From the NCBI GenBank assembly GCA_029747585.1, contig JAPEVF010000127.1, positions 37,537-101,536 of the forward strand: a DNA stretch of 64,000 nucleotides, written 5' to 3'. This DNA comes from Pleurotus djamor (taxonomy: Eukaryota > Basidiomycota > Agaricomycetes > Agaricales > Pleurotaceae). Shown piece after piece: positions 22,323 to 33,462 of the stretch. A model generated the notes under the pieces. It was not told the origin of the DNA and searched no databases. It worked only from the letters and a program-made list of their open reading frames with translations. Position 1 is the stretch's first letter; every line of letters begins with the position of its first letter. The position numbers and the translations under genes were made by a program.

Positions 22323-22963
22323 TTAAACATGCTCTGCAGGCGTTGGTGATTTGGTAGGAATTTGAGTCTTAACCCAAGCTCGCGAAGTGAGCGGAAGTAG
22401 GGCAGCGGCCACGCGTCTTCCTTCTTCACTAAGTAAGTTGTAGGTAGAACAGGCATTGCGCTACCGAGTGATGAGTCCCACGTTTTGACCAAAGGATCTA
22501 ATAACTTACGGTGTCCATNGTCTCAAGTTGGATACCCAGCTGACTGAGGTATGTTCGCAGGAACGGAGGAGGCTGCTTCAACGTCTTCCCAGTACCTAGG
22601 ATCAACATTTCTAACAACCGTACTTCAAAGGCGCGTTCGAATGTGATGATATCTGTCGAACTCACCTGGACGAGGCCGAACGACATNAAAGATATCAAAG
22701 TGACTTTTCGACCATCCATCCCAAAGACTTGTCGGAGTATCCCACAAGAATACCTTCCCTTCNAGGAAAATGCACGCTGATGGCAAAACCAATCCGTCGT
22801 GGAGGCGAATTGCATCCTCCGTGATAGAGTCGACCTGGACTGGGGGAGGGGAATCGTCGGCGAGTATGTTGGTAAATGTGCTGCTCCGGCGGATGGCACC
22901 ATGGTGGAATTGCCGTAAGGAAAGTCTGCAGGTCGAACGGGCGATACGGGAGGCGGGGAACAT
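22323..22963 (-). CDS. Complex I assembly factor NDUFAF3-like (Mth938 domain)
   Basis: Mitochondrial assembly factor for NADH dehydrogenase. Exons 22963-22666, 22610-22510 and 22460-22323 give 178 residues in frame. A basic, arginine-rich N-terminus (MFPASRIARSTCRLSLRQFH) fits a mitochondrial presequence. The Mth938/DUF498 core is visible as LVLPSACIF, the EMLILGTGKTLKQPPPFLR segment, YLSQLGIQLE, then MDTRNACSTYNLLSEEGRRV and AAALLPL, matching the human C3orf60 family in order. One intron donor was chosen as CCAG|GTGAGT because it gives RPEMLILG. Together with NDUFA8 it makes two complex I genes within 2 kb. Confidence 0.88.
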
Positions 22964-23190
22964 GGCGGAGCGTGTCGAAGCAATGACGCTCACGGACGGT
23001 GGGCTCGGGTTGGTCGGTGGTCTTGCTCATGTGACAGTCCGCGGGACCCGCTATAATGATTGTGGGAGGAGAACTCACGGACCGATACTATCACCGTGCC
23101 TCANCGCCGCGTTCGACCTGTGCATTGCATTGCGCTGTATCCCTTCCGCTCGTTTTCTCTGTCATCCACACGCAAATCAACCCATCTCTG
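22964..23190. promoter_or_regulatory. Shared divergent promoter region
   Basis: 227 bp between the start codons of NDUFAF3 (minus) and the F-box gene at 23191 (plus). No specific element was recognised. Confidence 0.4.
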
Positions 23191-24779
23191 ATGCTCAAAG
23201 CTTACATCAAATACAAACGATGGGCATCAAAAGCTCACAATCATCTGCATTCTTCGCATTCGGCGTCTTCCGCGGAAAACAAAACATTCTTTTGCAAACT
23301 CCTTGATCTTCCCAGCGAAATTCTGGTGGAGACGTTAAGCTGGTTAGAAGACAATCAACTCATCTACGTCTCAGGACTATCTCGTCGGTTCAACGAAGTA
23401 GCTCTGCGCCTTTATCTCGAACGCAAGGACACCCCTGCAGTTAATATCACGACGGGGGAGCTTGTCCTGGCATCTTCCGAAAGTCTATCCGGCCTTCGGC
23501 GTGCCATATTCCTCGATCCAGTCCGTTCATTGTCATGTAAATTCCGTGACTACAACGTTATGGTGGACATGTGGGAATTGGAGTCGTTTCTAAGGGGAGG
23601 TACCGTNNTACCCATGACCTATCGCTGAACTTCCGGCAAGACGTGTTCGACGCGGCGAACAGCGATCCCATTGCTTTCTACACAACCAAAGATTTACTCG
23701 GNAGCCTACGCCGAATACTGCACCTTTCAATNNAGCGTCGAAATACGGTCGTCGTGCTAACTGGCAACCGAGTCGGCGGTGTTTTCGCTTGCTCCCCTGC
23801 TGATATCCCCGCATGGGACCTTCAGCAACGTAAACTCGTCAAGAAACGCACACGAGTCCAGAGGTTATCTTCGAAGGTGAAGGCGGGGCTACATCTCGAG
23901 TCGCGGACGCCATACGAAGCGCTGCTTCGCATGTATTTCGAGCCTGTGGAAACNCGCTTTTCCCTCAGTCACCTCGAGGAACTACGCATCCAGCATCTTC
24001 CCTCCGCGCCGACACCCGGTTGGAGTCTTCTGACCTTCAACGCAAGCTCAGTCGATCACTTGTCGTTGACAGAGAATCTTTCATCGGGAGCCTGGGCGTC
24101 GATTCTCCCTTTCGTTCATTTGCCAGCGCTGAAGTACTTCGAGGTTAGCTGCAGCACTGGGATATTTGCTGCAGACCTTGAAGCCTTCCTTAGTAGACAT
24201 CCCTCCATCACCGTCGCCATCTTGAAGTCCGTCATCTTGCCCCAGGATACCCCACCCATCTCTCCTTTCGTACTCCCTGAATTGACATGGATCTCATCCA
24301 CACCGGCATATCTTGCCCGCCTCCTAGCGTCAGACAAGACGTTCCCTCGTTTAACCGACGTTTTTATTGTCCCGTCCGATGTTTACGAGCTACCCCATGT
24401 CGACATCACTTCNACGGTTGATCCTTTCACCCAGATCTTCCGNGCGCTGTCTGATCGCCCCAGCGATATCCATGTCGGGTTTGACCCACATTCCATTCCC
24501 TCTGCAGATGACCTCATTCGCTGCCTCACCACGAGGCCCATTGCCACCGGCGCAGAACAAGCACTACGATGCATCGTCTCGATTGCAATAAGCGAGTTTC
24601 GAAAGGAAGCCGTTGATCATCTGCCTCGGTGGTTATCATACTTCCCCGCTTTGCATGACATCAACCTATCGGATAGGTTTCTGGCTTCTTTCAAGAGGGA
24701 GCGAGAATTGGTACAATACATCAATCTCATCCTTGAGGCATGTCCCGGTGTTTCGATCAACCCAGACGGAGTACTTTGA
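23191..24779 (+). CDS. F-box/leucine-rich protein (frameshift at NN)
   Basis: Probable SCF ubiquitin-ligase adaptor of about 528 residues. The F-box is clear: LLDLPSEILVETLSWLEDNQ, then LIYVSGLSRRFNEVALRLYL. Leucine-rich irregular repeats follow to the C-terminus. The open frame breaks at the two N bases at 23607-23608. Deleting both gives ...RGGTVTHDLSLNFRQDVFDA in a single frame, so the interruption is very likely a consensus artefact. The other N bases of the gene read through as ordinary codons. It belongs to a different F-box subfamily from the trio at 0.3-8.8 kb, being longer, without the FPxLxxWExWW tail, and with no intron found. Confidence 0.78.
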
Positions 24780-26098
24780 TGTGAGTTCGTATGGTCTGAC
24801 CATCGTGACAACAAGGGCTGACTTCGGTATCTCCCTTGTGCGCAGTCTTTGTCCCTCAACGAAGTAGTAGTTCCGCACCGTCCGCATTTGGTGGATCAGA
24901 TACTAAATGCGGCAGTTTAGTATGATCTTCCGCCACCCAAAGCGCTCATATCCGTGTACCTATCAATCAATAAAAGCCCGAAGAGTCAGGTCAAATAGCT
25001 TATTTCAGCTGACTCTGGTCTTTTGGCATATCCTTGCTTGGTCTCAATCACGGCTTTTCATCTCAGGATTATAATGACCCCTCGTTCTCACAGGCCTCCC
25101 AAGCTCGATGTCATGCTGGCATCTCAAGTTTCTAGACGCATCCTGAACTCTTTCTGATGCCCTTGCGACTTTTCGTACATGCTCCAGTGTGCCTACATTG
25201 CAACCCCGCTTCGGGGGAAATTTGCCTGGATGAAGAAATGTGCGGGCTTAATAGCAGCCACTGTGCGGTGGCTTTTGTCAAGATGTCCAGTTGGTTGGCT
25301 GTCAATGGANTTTTTTAATGTCAGAAGGTAGGAGTCAGAAGGTTAGTACTTAATGTTCGAGATCCCATCGTCCCCAGACCTTACAGCCGCAGAACAAACT
25401 CTCCACACAATCACCGTCAATATTCCCTGACTTGGGCAGGAATACCCCAGAGTATGGTGCAAGGATGGAAGGACTTTGCTGGCAAGACCTCCGGGTCAGC
25501 GTCACGATGCTCAGAACATACCTGAAGAGATCGTTATAACTCTGAAATCTACCCTTGCTCAGTTCATCAATATGCCTTCCAGTATCCCCTTGTGTCAGGA
25601 TGCGGAATAAATTGGGGTGAATTACTGTTCGACAACATACAATGGCGACTGGCATCCATGTGTTCCACAGGGGCCACCCGCTCCGCCATACGCTCATTGG
25701 GCTTCTTTCAATCAAGATTTACGGGAGTTATATGCACTATGTATGTAATATAGCTGATGTTGCTCTTCGACTCATCTTTCAGCATTCCTCGCTTGTCACC
25801 TAGCAGTTTCCTTACGGACATCCACCTGTGATCCAGCGACCACAAAGCCAGGTACGGTGCTTCAGATCGACTTAGCTGAGGACCAAGAGTTGTCGGAACT
25901 ATTTGTGAAGCAGAAAAGACTCTAGCAAATTCCATATTTCTGGGGAGATTCCAAGTCGCCCCCATGCCGTTGCACATGGTGGATTGAACCTGCATAGAGC
26001 CCCTAAGTCAGACAGGCAGGGATACTCCTATAATCCCGATGAGGAAATGCTTTGATTGACCAATCAGAACTCTGCATTCAAAACTTTCCACCTCAATA
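24780..26098. other. 1.3-kb region with only a doubtful gene
   Basis: Two minus-strand open frames at 25350-25995 overlap slightly and might be exons of one small gene. The upstream part reads MQVQSTMCNGMGATWNLPRN, and a possible 43-nt intron lies near 25500. I could not settle on one splice chain or recognise a family. The rest shows no repeat or RNA gene. Confidence 0.35.
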
Positions 26099-28703
26099 AT
26101 GAGCACGTCCGTCGGCGAGCCATTCATCCTCTCAAGCTATGCACTACCCCAAAAGCTCAACGCGGCAGAAGTATCGTCTTCAAGCGTGTATGCGTCGTAC
26201 TCTGGACGCTCAAAAAATGATGGAATGGTGACTTTGGCTGTACAGGGAGATGGCGTACACATCATGGATGTATGTAATAACGAGTCTCAAATGCCAATTT
26301 TCTTGTCTAATCGACTTTAGTTGGATAATTTGAACCCAGTCTCATCACATACTTTGGGCCCGTCGACATCGTTCTCGTGCCCAGCGGTTTCACGGACCGT
26401 GGCGCAAGACTCTCAGCGAAATTACACGACCTATGCTGCGATACAGGCTTCATCAGATATCCCTCAAAATCGAGAAGAAAGTACCATATGGCTATGGGAT
26501 GAAGACTTGGAAAGCTCTTCTGGTGGTTCACGGCAGAAGGTGGAACTCCTCGTATGTGCTCCCATCGCCAGGGAGGCTCAAATTTCTAACCATAACCCTA
26601 GGTCCCACATCCTATCTCCCAACTTTTCGTATCGGAAGAGCTCACCGACTGTGTACTCGCTGTGTCTTCAAAGGGCTCAGTATCGGTCGTTGGTAAAGAC
26701 GGGAACATATCGACAAGACAGGCACCCGCCGACGCACCTGATGTGTACAAGTTCTTCGTATACCCCGGGAAATCGTGTTCATTCTTTGCCGCACACTCGA
26801 CACCACCAAGTGGAGCCCTCGTAGCAGCGTTAGCTTGCCTTCCGGACAGAATCCAACTCTCTCTCCTTGCCTATACCAGCCGAGATACTATTACGGACGC
26901 TGGGACCCACACCCTACTCTTAGCGAAGGAGGTAGGTTATTTTTGCCATCAGGCATGGTCAGGACTGCTGACTGTGCCTTCAAGGGAATCATCGATGCGT
27001 CATTGAGTTCGTCAGGGCTTTTGAGTCTATTATGTGTGTCCCTCTTGATGTGCCTTCGAGCAAATAAGGTTAACAACGTCTAGATAACGATGGTTCTTGG
27101 TATGCGTACCAACTCGAACAGTCAACCGATCTTAGCATCGAGTTTCTTCCGGTCGCCCCTCCTCTCCAATTGGACTCCTCTCGCTTCATCTCGGGTCCAA
27201 ACTCGGTTTCGTTGTTGGCCGTACGCTCCTCGTATGTTTTACTGGCTGGCATCACTTCTTCGTCGCCACGAGAAATTGCGCTCCTTATATGGGATCTTCA
27301 ATACTCTATCCTCCTTGCTTCGAATTCCCTCGCCATCTCATCTACTCTAACACAATCAATAGACGTTGTCATCCGCTTAGCCCTCAGTCTAGCGGAGAAT
27401 CACGCCCTACTTACCGTTTCACCCTCCGTTCGCTCTTCCAGCCGTAAATCGTCGTCCTCGATCTCGGGTCTGAGATCGAGCGTCTTCGCCATTCCTCTCA
27501 GTACACCGCTGGTATCGACCATCGCTTCTGCTATTGGTCATAATCTATCTGGTGCCCGTTGGCTCAAGCCCACCGTTTCTTCCGATGACACCTCTGCTAC
27601 GGCTGAGCTACTGACGTCCATGCAAGCTGCGATGGACCAAGGCAAGCCTCAAGCTGCAAGTGATGCATTTTTAACATGGAAAGGCAAGCAACCCGTTGCA
27701 GCAGATGAAACATTGGCTCCTGAGGTACGACGCACCTACTCCTCAACATTTTTTCCTCACAACTTGCTAGGTCCTTTCCCATGCGTTCGTCAAGGACATT
27801 CTCTCCCTCATCCTGCCATCGACGTCACCCAACTCGCCGTACCCCTCAGGGGTTGTCAAATATTTGTTAGAGCAAGGCTTCATTAGCGCGAGCATGGTTG
27901 AGGGTGGCTTCATGACCCGGCTGCGGCCCAAGGGCGATTGGGTAGGTCTGATGGACTTCCTATTGATCCAAAATCTTTTCTAAGCAATCTGCAGGACTCC
28001 ATTATGTCTGCCTTCAAGACGGTGGTGGACTTGACCGAGTCCGATATTATTGCGACGCTTGGCTATGTCACTTCTCAGAGTCGATCATCTGGTAACCCTG
28101 ATGCCATGCAACTGGACTCCACCTACAATGGCCCCCATCTGGAAACATTCCTTGCCGCATGTATACGGTACTCAATGACCGCTGCTTCGCTCAGACTCGC
28201 CTTACGGGAGACGTTTACACATGAAGAAGATGTCTGCGCCATACTCCTGGTTATCGAAGGCTGGCTCAGTGGGTGGAGTGAGGAAGGCGTATCGACCCAC
28301 CAACCCACCGTAGGGTCAGACGTGCCACCACTGGACAAGGTACAACTTATCCTTTTCGAACCACGATTAATTTCTAATGACGCTGCGTGTCTAGATTCTG
28401 AGCTTCTTGATAGCTATGGTGGACGCAACCTTCGTCAACCTGTTGCAGCATCAGCCTTCCCATCAGATATTAAAAGCTATCATGTCGGACATTGAAGTTC
28501 AATTGACCCTTGTCGATGACCTCGTTTCCCTATGTGGCCCATTAGAGGCTTTTTCCAAAGCCCAAGCCAAGGCGGCCCAAGAAGCGAAAGAAGGAAAGGG
28601 TAAACAGGCGTCTCAGACGGAATGGATGCGAAAACGCAGGCACGCGCATGAACAGACTGGGATGGCGGTCGGTGCGTACCGGCTCGAAGAGCTCGTCATA
28701 TAG
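26099..28703 (+). CDS. NOL11/Utp8-like U3 snoRNP (t-UTP) protein
   Basis: Probable nucleolar factor for rDNA transcription and early pre-18S processing. Eight exons: 26099-26269, 26321-26551, 26602-26931, 26985-27033, 27084-27724, 27771-27941, 27995-28339 and 28395-28703. They give 748 residues with all phases consistent. The N-terminal half shows beta-propeller-like repeats with family-like phrases (GEPFILSSYALP, LGPSTSFSCPAVSR, YNDGSWYAYQLEQ). The C-terminal half is helical (SGVVKYLLEQGFISASMVEG) and ends GMAVGAYRLEELVI. I base the NOL11/Utp8 call on similarity to remembered NOL11 segments, so it is moderate; a generic WD-repeat protein is the alternative. Confidence 0.65.
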
Positions 28704-29023
28704 GGTCCATGTACGGTAGATGCATCAGCACCATTTCATCTCCTTTATCTTGATTCAACTAGCCTGTCGATGACGACCAGGATCCTGTTAATGGTTAGAC
28801 CCGCACTAACAACGATGCGTTAACTCCACAAAAGCCCAATTCCATTGAAAAGTCAAAAATGTTAAGTACAAATCTATGTTCGAGATCTATGTCGAAAATC
28901 TATCTACCAGGACGATGTCAATGATGTGATGTGAGGATAAAAATGTGATAATGTCCGCTTGAGGATGAGAGGCGCCTCGTTAAATATTCATGAAAGATGC
29001 AAGTGAGGGGGTGTCTATGTCGT
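28704..29023. other. Convergent 3' intergenic
   Basis: 320 bp between the stop codons of the NOL11-like gene (plus) and the P450 gene (minus). Presumably the two 3' UTRs; nothing else seen. Confidence 0.4.
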
Positions 29024-31462
29024 CTAGAGAGGGGATACTTTGAGAGGTAGATGGGGCGTGCCATGTAACCGCTTTTGGGTGGTAGGTGTTGCCATGCTGC
29101 TGTTTCGCCAGACGATCTCCTCGGATGTAGGCTCGAATCTGTACTTCTCGAGAAGCATACTGAGGACGATTTCTGCGAGCGTATAGTTCAGAATTGACTT
29201 TAGGATGGAAAAAGGGAAGACACATACTGATTTCAAGAATTGAGAATTTTGTTCCACTGGAGGTTCAGGGACAAACTAATTGAGCGAAGACCGAGAAAAC
29301 GAAGTATCAGAGACTCACATGCAAGCACGTTCACCACCCATGAATGTCATCCTGAGGAACAATCAGTCAAGTAGAAACAAGGGGGTAACAGAGTGACATA
29401 CATGCCAGAATAGATGCCAGGAAGTCTCTCCTTCGCTACGGATTCAGGCGACTTCTTCAACCAACGGTCGGGATTCCATTCATCTGCATCGTCGCCCCAA
29501 ATTTGAGGATCACGGTTCGCAGCACCGAGTCCCAGAATGATGTTCGTATTCGGTTTGACGTGAACAGACGTGATATGCGTAGGTCCGTTGAGAGTGGGCT
29601 CGCGAACGGGGACTGGTGTTGAAAAGGGGAGGATCATGTCCTTGCGGGCGCTGTTGATTGAATTGAATGAGAATTCTATGGGACGAAAGGGGAGATTGAC
29701 GCACGTGCGGGAGATGAAAGTGAATGGAGCGTAGCTATTGCGAAGATTAACATAAGCAGGAAAGCAATATAACAACGTAACTTACAGCCTGAGTGACTCG
29801 CGGACGACGGCGTCTAGATAGGGCAAGCTGTTGACTTCATCGTAAGTGAAATCAGTGCCATTACGTTCAGCGCGTGCGGCCAAGACTTCTGAGCGAAGAC
29901 GTTCTTGCTCTTTGGGGTGAAGAGAAAGGAGATGTAACATGCGGGTCAATGAAGTGGAGGTGGTATCATTGGCAGCAAAGATCATAGTGCTATTGGATGA
30001 CAAGGTCAGGTACGCAGATTCCCGTGCTGAACGTAAACTTACTTCATCTGAGCCAATAACTCGTTCTCCGGGAGGCGATCCTGTTCATCTGCCGCAGCGT
30101 TAGCTTTCACTAGCCAACCAGCAGTCAGCCAACCGATCAAGGCAGAGTTACCAAAGAAAGAAGGTACTAACATAATACGCTCATCAGGTCCTTGCCTTCT
30201 CCAATCACCTCGCCCATCGCTATCGCCTGTTTTTTCCTTTCGAAGATCTGGACTGCGGTGTTATGCATGGTGTCGACAATGACCTTGACCCTTTGGAGTG
30301 CCTCGCTGGGTATTAATTCCAAAAGGGCACGACGAATGGTAGGAGTCCCAATCTTCACTAGGTAAGGGAGATATTGGCGAAGAACCGCGAATTGGAATGT
30401 GGCCGGGCTGCAATGATGGTGGAGTTAGGCGTGGGACAGCGAGGTGGGAGTGATTTCCTTACAAAAGATCCTTAATGGCAGCGGTGTACTGATCTATGCT
30501 CCTTTGATTGAAGCTATCAAAAGAATAGCCCAGGCCGCCTTGGCCAATATATTCCAAGGCCGTCCTAGACATCCAATCAAGCATGTCGACTTCTTGAGGA
30601 CCTTCCTTTAATGCGTTGTCGAGGGCATCGCGAAGCTGCAACACAGCAATGAGCATGCGAACGTCTCGTAGTTAGCGACTAGAAGCACCTGGTAGGTAAT
30701 ACCGTAGAAGATAGGCACAAGATGGCGTAGAGTCGAGGGAGAGAAGGCGGGGTTCAAAATTTTGCGTTGTCTTTTGTGTTCCATGCCTATTCGGTATTAA
30801 ACTCCATCAGAAGAATGCTCGAGTGACGAGCCTCACCTCCAGTAGAAAGTAACCCATCGCCAAATATGAGTCTATTGCTCCTGTAATGAGCTAGTCAAAC
30901 TCTGCTTTTCTACCTGAAAAGGGGCAAAGCTACATACTCCATGAACATGGATGTTTCCTCGTAAACGTGTTGATCCTGGAAAACCAGCCAAATCCCTGGT
31001 CAATAAAGGACAAGTTGGGTAATGAACGTCGAAGGCTAACCTTGAGGACAATGTGGTGAAGGGCCCTTGGGTCAGTAACGTACAATTGTTCAGCCTGAAT
31101 GACATAGGTTAATCTGAATGGAATGGCGAAGGAAGGGGACCCTCAGGTCTTACCCCGAACAATCCATGAATACGGAAGATACGACCGTATTTTTTCGACA
31201 TCTCAAAGTGCCAGGGAATACCCTCTGGGCTATACACTTTGGATAAGTTTCCTGCAGGTGAGAGAATCTGTTAGGAGGGATCTGAGGAACGGCTTTGGAG
31301 AAGTGGTCTCGAACCTGTTATGAGAGAGTCCCGAGGTGGTCCAGGCAATTCGTCAAACGGCGATCTAATGAAGAGAGACCGGATGAGACGCCATGACGCC
31401 CAGGACAATGCGTAGATGATGAGAGTCTGTACGAGGACGAGCAGCGGCGAGGTGTATGCCAT
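29024..31462 (-). CDS. Cytochrome P450 monooxygenase
   Basis: Heme-thiolate monooxygenase with an N-terminal ER anchor (TSPLLVLVQTLIIYALSWAS) and a proline hinge (DELPGPPRD). About fifteen short exons splice in frame. Landmarks in order are WHFEMSKKYGRIFRIHGLFG, MEHKRQRKILNPAFSP (C-helix), AANDTTS (I-helix oxygen-binding motif), ESLR (ExxR), WNPDRW, and the heme loop FMGGERACIGTKFSILEIK with the cysteine ligand. The C-terminal exons are 29351-29319, 29256-29228 and 29172-29024. Exon 1 starts at 31462. The type resembles multi-intron Agaricomycete P450s of the CYP5150/CYP512 kind, but I cannot name the family. No biosynthetic cluster partner is adjacent; substrate unknown. Confidence 0.9.
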
Positions 31463-32005
31463 TGTAGATGAAGCAGTGGACACTGCAGAACGTCAAGGAG
31501 AGAGAGGTGATGTGTTGAACGACTCATGGATGGGGGTTGGTCCTTTTATGCCAAGGGGATGGCCGATCTGAACTCGGATTATTCGAGGAAGATTGGCTTA
31601 CAATAATTGACCCTCAATGAGTCCTCGCCGATGAGAGTTCCAAGTTAACTCTCGGCACATGCCAGTGTCCTACCCACATGTGAAGACATAGGGGGACATT
31701 TGATAACAACTTCCCACCAAAACACAGTCCTGGCAAGTCATACGTAGAAGGGATGCTGGGGGTAGAGGTCATCCAATTTCGGACACGATCGTCCAGATTC
31801 GAGGAGATGGGCGACGTTTTGATTTGAAAGGGTTGCGACTTGTTCATTTTAAAAAGACCGACCGTGGAAGCAATTGAAAATACAAACAAACAGGCGTGTT
31901 GAATAGTTTATCTAAAGATATGTCTGAGTAGATGAGGTTCGGAGATCTTGGGTATTAATAGCATTGTCCGAAAGCCAGTCTTCAACCCTTTGAATTTGTC
32001 CGGAG
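31463..32005. other. Intergenic
   Basis: 543 bp holding the P450 promoter and the 3' flank of the gene ending at 32006. Nothing further recognised. Confidence 0.4.
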
Positions 32006-33175
32006 TTATTTCTTGCCACCTTTACGTTGCTTGATGCCTGTCTGTTTCTTGTCTTGCGAGGTCTGTGAGGACGAACCGGGCGTGGGAGAAACAGTCGTGG
32101 ATGCCTCGCCTGGTTTGCGAACAGCACTGGTGGAAGGCTTCTTGGGGGCAGTGGGAGCTGGCTCCTTGTGAAGGATCTTGATGAGGAAGGTAGCCAACCC
32201 CCCAGAGAGTACGAGAAGAAGCCAGTTAGGGAAGAGAATTAAGAAATTGTAGGTCTTCGTTAGGACGAGAGCGAGGTACTCCATAACGTATTCCCTGAAA
32301 CCTGGGGTTCAACCACAAAAATAGCTATTAAGGGGACGAGATACACACCTACTGCCACCGGGGGCATATACTGAAGACCAAGGTGGAGTGGCCTGCCATC
32401 CGTCCTGTCTCAGGAACTCAATCATGGCCTCTGCCTTGAGATTAAGCTGGTAAGGTCTATAGAAGCGGAGTTCCTGCCCACGACGACGCAGCACAACGAG
32501 AACGGGTGCACTGCGGGAGTTAAACCATATAGGTAAGCGAAAAAAAAATAAGATTGGGGGTTGAGAATACTGACTGCCATACTGCCCAACGAGTCGTAAT
32601 AGCAGTCACGTTGAGATAATCGATGCGACCCCAGCGAACGTGTTGGAGTTCTCCATTAGCTTGGGTTTCATTGTAAGCTGAGTCGAAAAGGTCGTCGACG
32701 ATTTTGGAAACGCCATCCTGCTTCGAAGCGGTGACTGTGCTGAATAGGCAAAAATGTTAGATACTGGATTCTATTTGTAGAATGATGAAACTGACATGAC
32801 GAGGAACCAGACTCGCTTCTCTTCTTCTTCTTCAGTCAGCGTTTCGTTGACAATAGTTTCTTCGTAGTTTGAATCGGTAATTAAGGGAATACGTTCATCC
32901 CAGAGGGCGTTGTTCTGAGCTTGTGCAATTTTCTCAGAGATATTGACACCAGCACGCTCGAAAAGAGATGCAAACGGTCCTGAGCTCAGAACACGTTCGA
33001 GGATTCCACCTTGTGGTTTCTGGGTTTCGGAGTGCTGCGTTGGGGTGTAAGTTGGGAGCGGAGTGTCGTCACCCGTAGGCACGGGTTGCCCTGGACTCCA
33101 GCCAGCCGAGAAATAGTCGGCGTTTGCAGCAGAGATGCAGAGTCCCAGCGCAATGGAGAGACTCGCGAGCTTCAT
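32006..33175 (-). CDS. ER thioredoxin-like membrane protein lacking the CxxC site
   Basis: Protein of 331 residues from exons 33175-32796, 32739-32575, 32510-32349 and 32294-32006. A signal peptide is clear (MKLASLSIALGLCISAANA). The middle part resembles a thioredoxin fold: KRVWFLVITVTASKQDG, GRIDYLNVTAITTRWAVWH and APVLVVLRRRGQELRFY. The position where a CxxC would be expected has no cysteine pair, so redox activity is unlikely. A hydrophobic segment (LILFPNWLLLVLSGGLATFL) follows near residue 250, then a Pro/Ser/Lys-rich tail ending KGGKK, a possible dilysine ER-retrieval signal. It is divergent from the carboxypeptidase gene. Exact function unknown. Confidence 0.75.
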
Positions 33176-33462
33176 GGTGGACGTCGTAGAAAGAAAACGG
33201 GTGTGGGTCGTGTGGCTGATAAACAATTGACTGGTTCCTGTAGCATGTGAGACCAACAGTAACAGTGCGCCGCTGGCGCGCTTATACTCTAACGTGTCAC
33301 AAACCTCGTCCTCGTCGGCCACCACTTCTCCTCCGCACCACCTCGGATTGCTGTCGTCTGCAATCTTGCGGCCCCTCGTCGTCGCTGCCGCTGCCATCCC
33401 CCTTTCGTCTTCAGCGTTGAGTCTATCTTCCGTGATACCTGGCCGTCTCACGCTCCAAAAGT
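33176..33462. promoter_or_regulatory. Shared divergent promoter region
   Basis: 287 bp between the start codons of two secretory-pathway genes, the ER thioredoxin-like protein (minus) and the KEX1-type carboxypeptidase (plus). No specific site recognised. Confidence 0.45.

Noticed and set aside
18937..31462. A secondary-metabolite cluster around the P450
   Set aside because: The neighbours are housekeeping genes (lipoate ligase, complex I, NOL11-like, ER protein); no synthase, transporter or pathway regulator is present.
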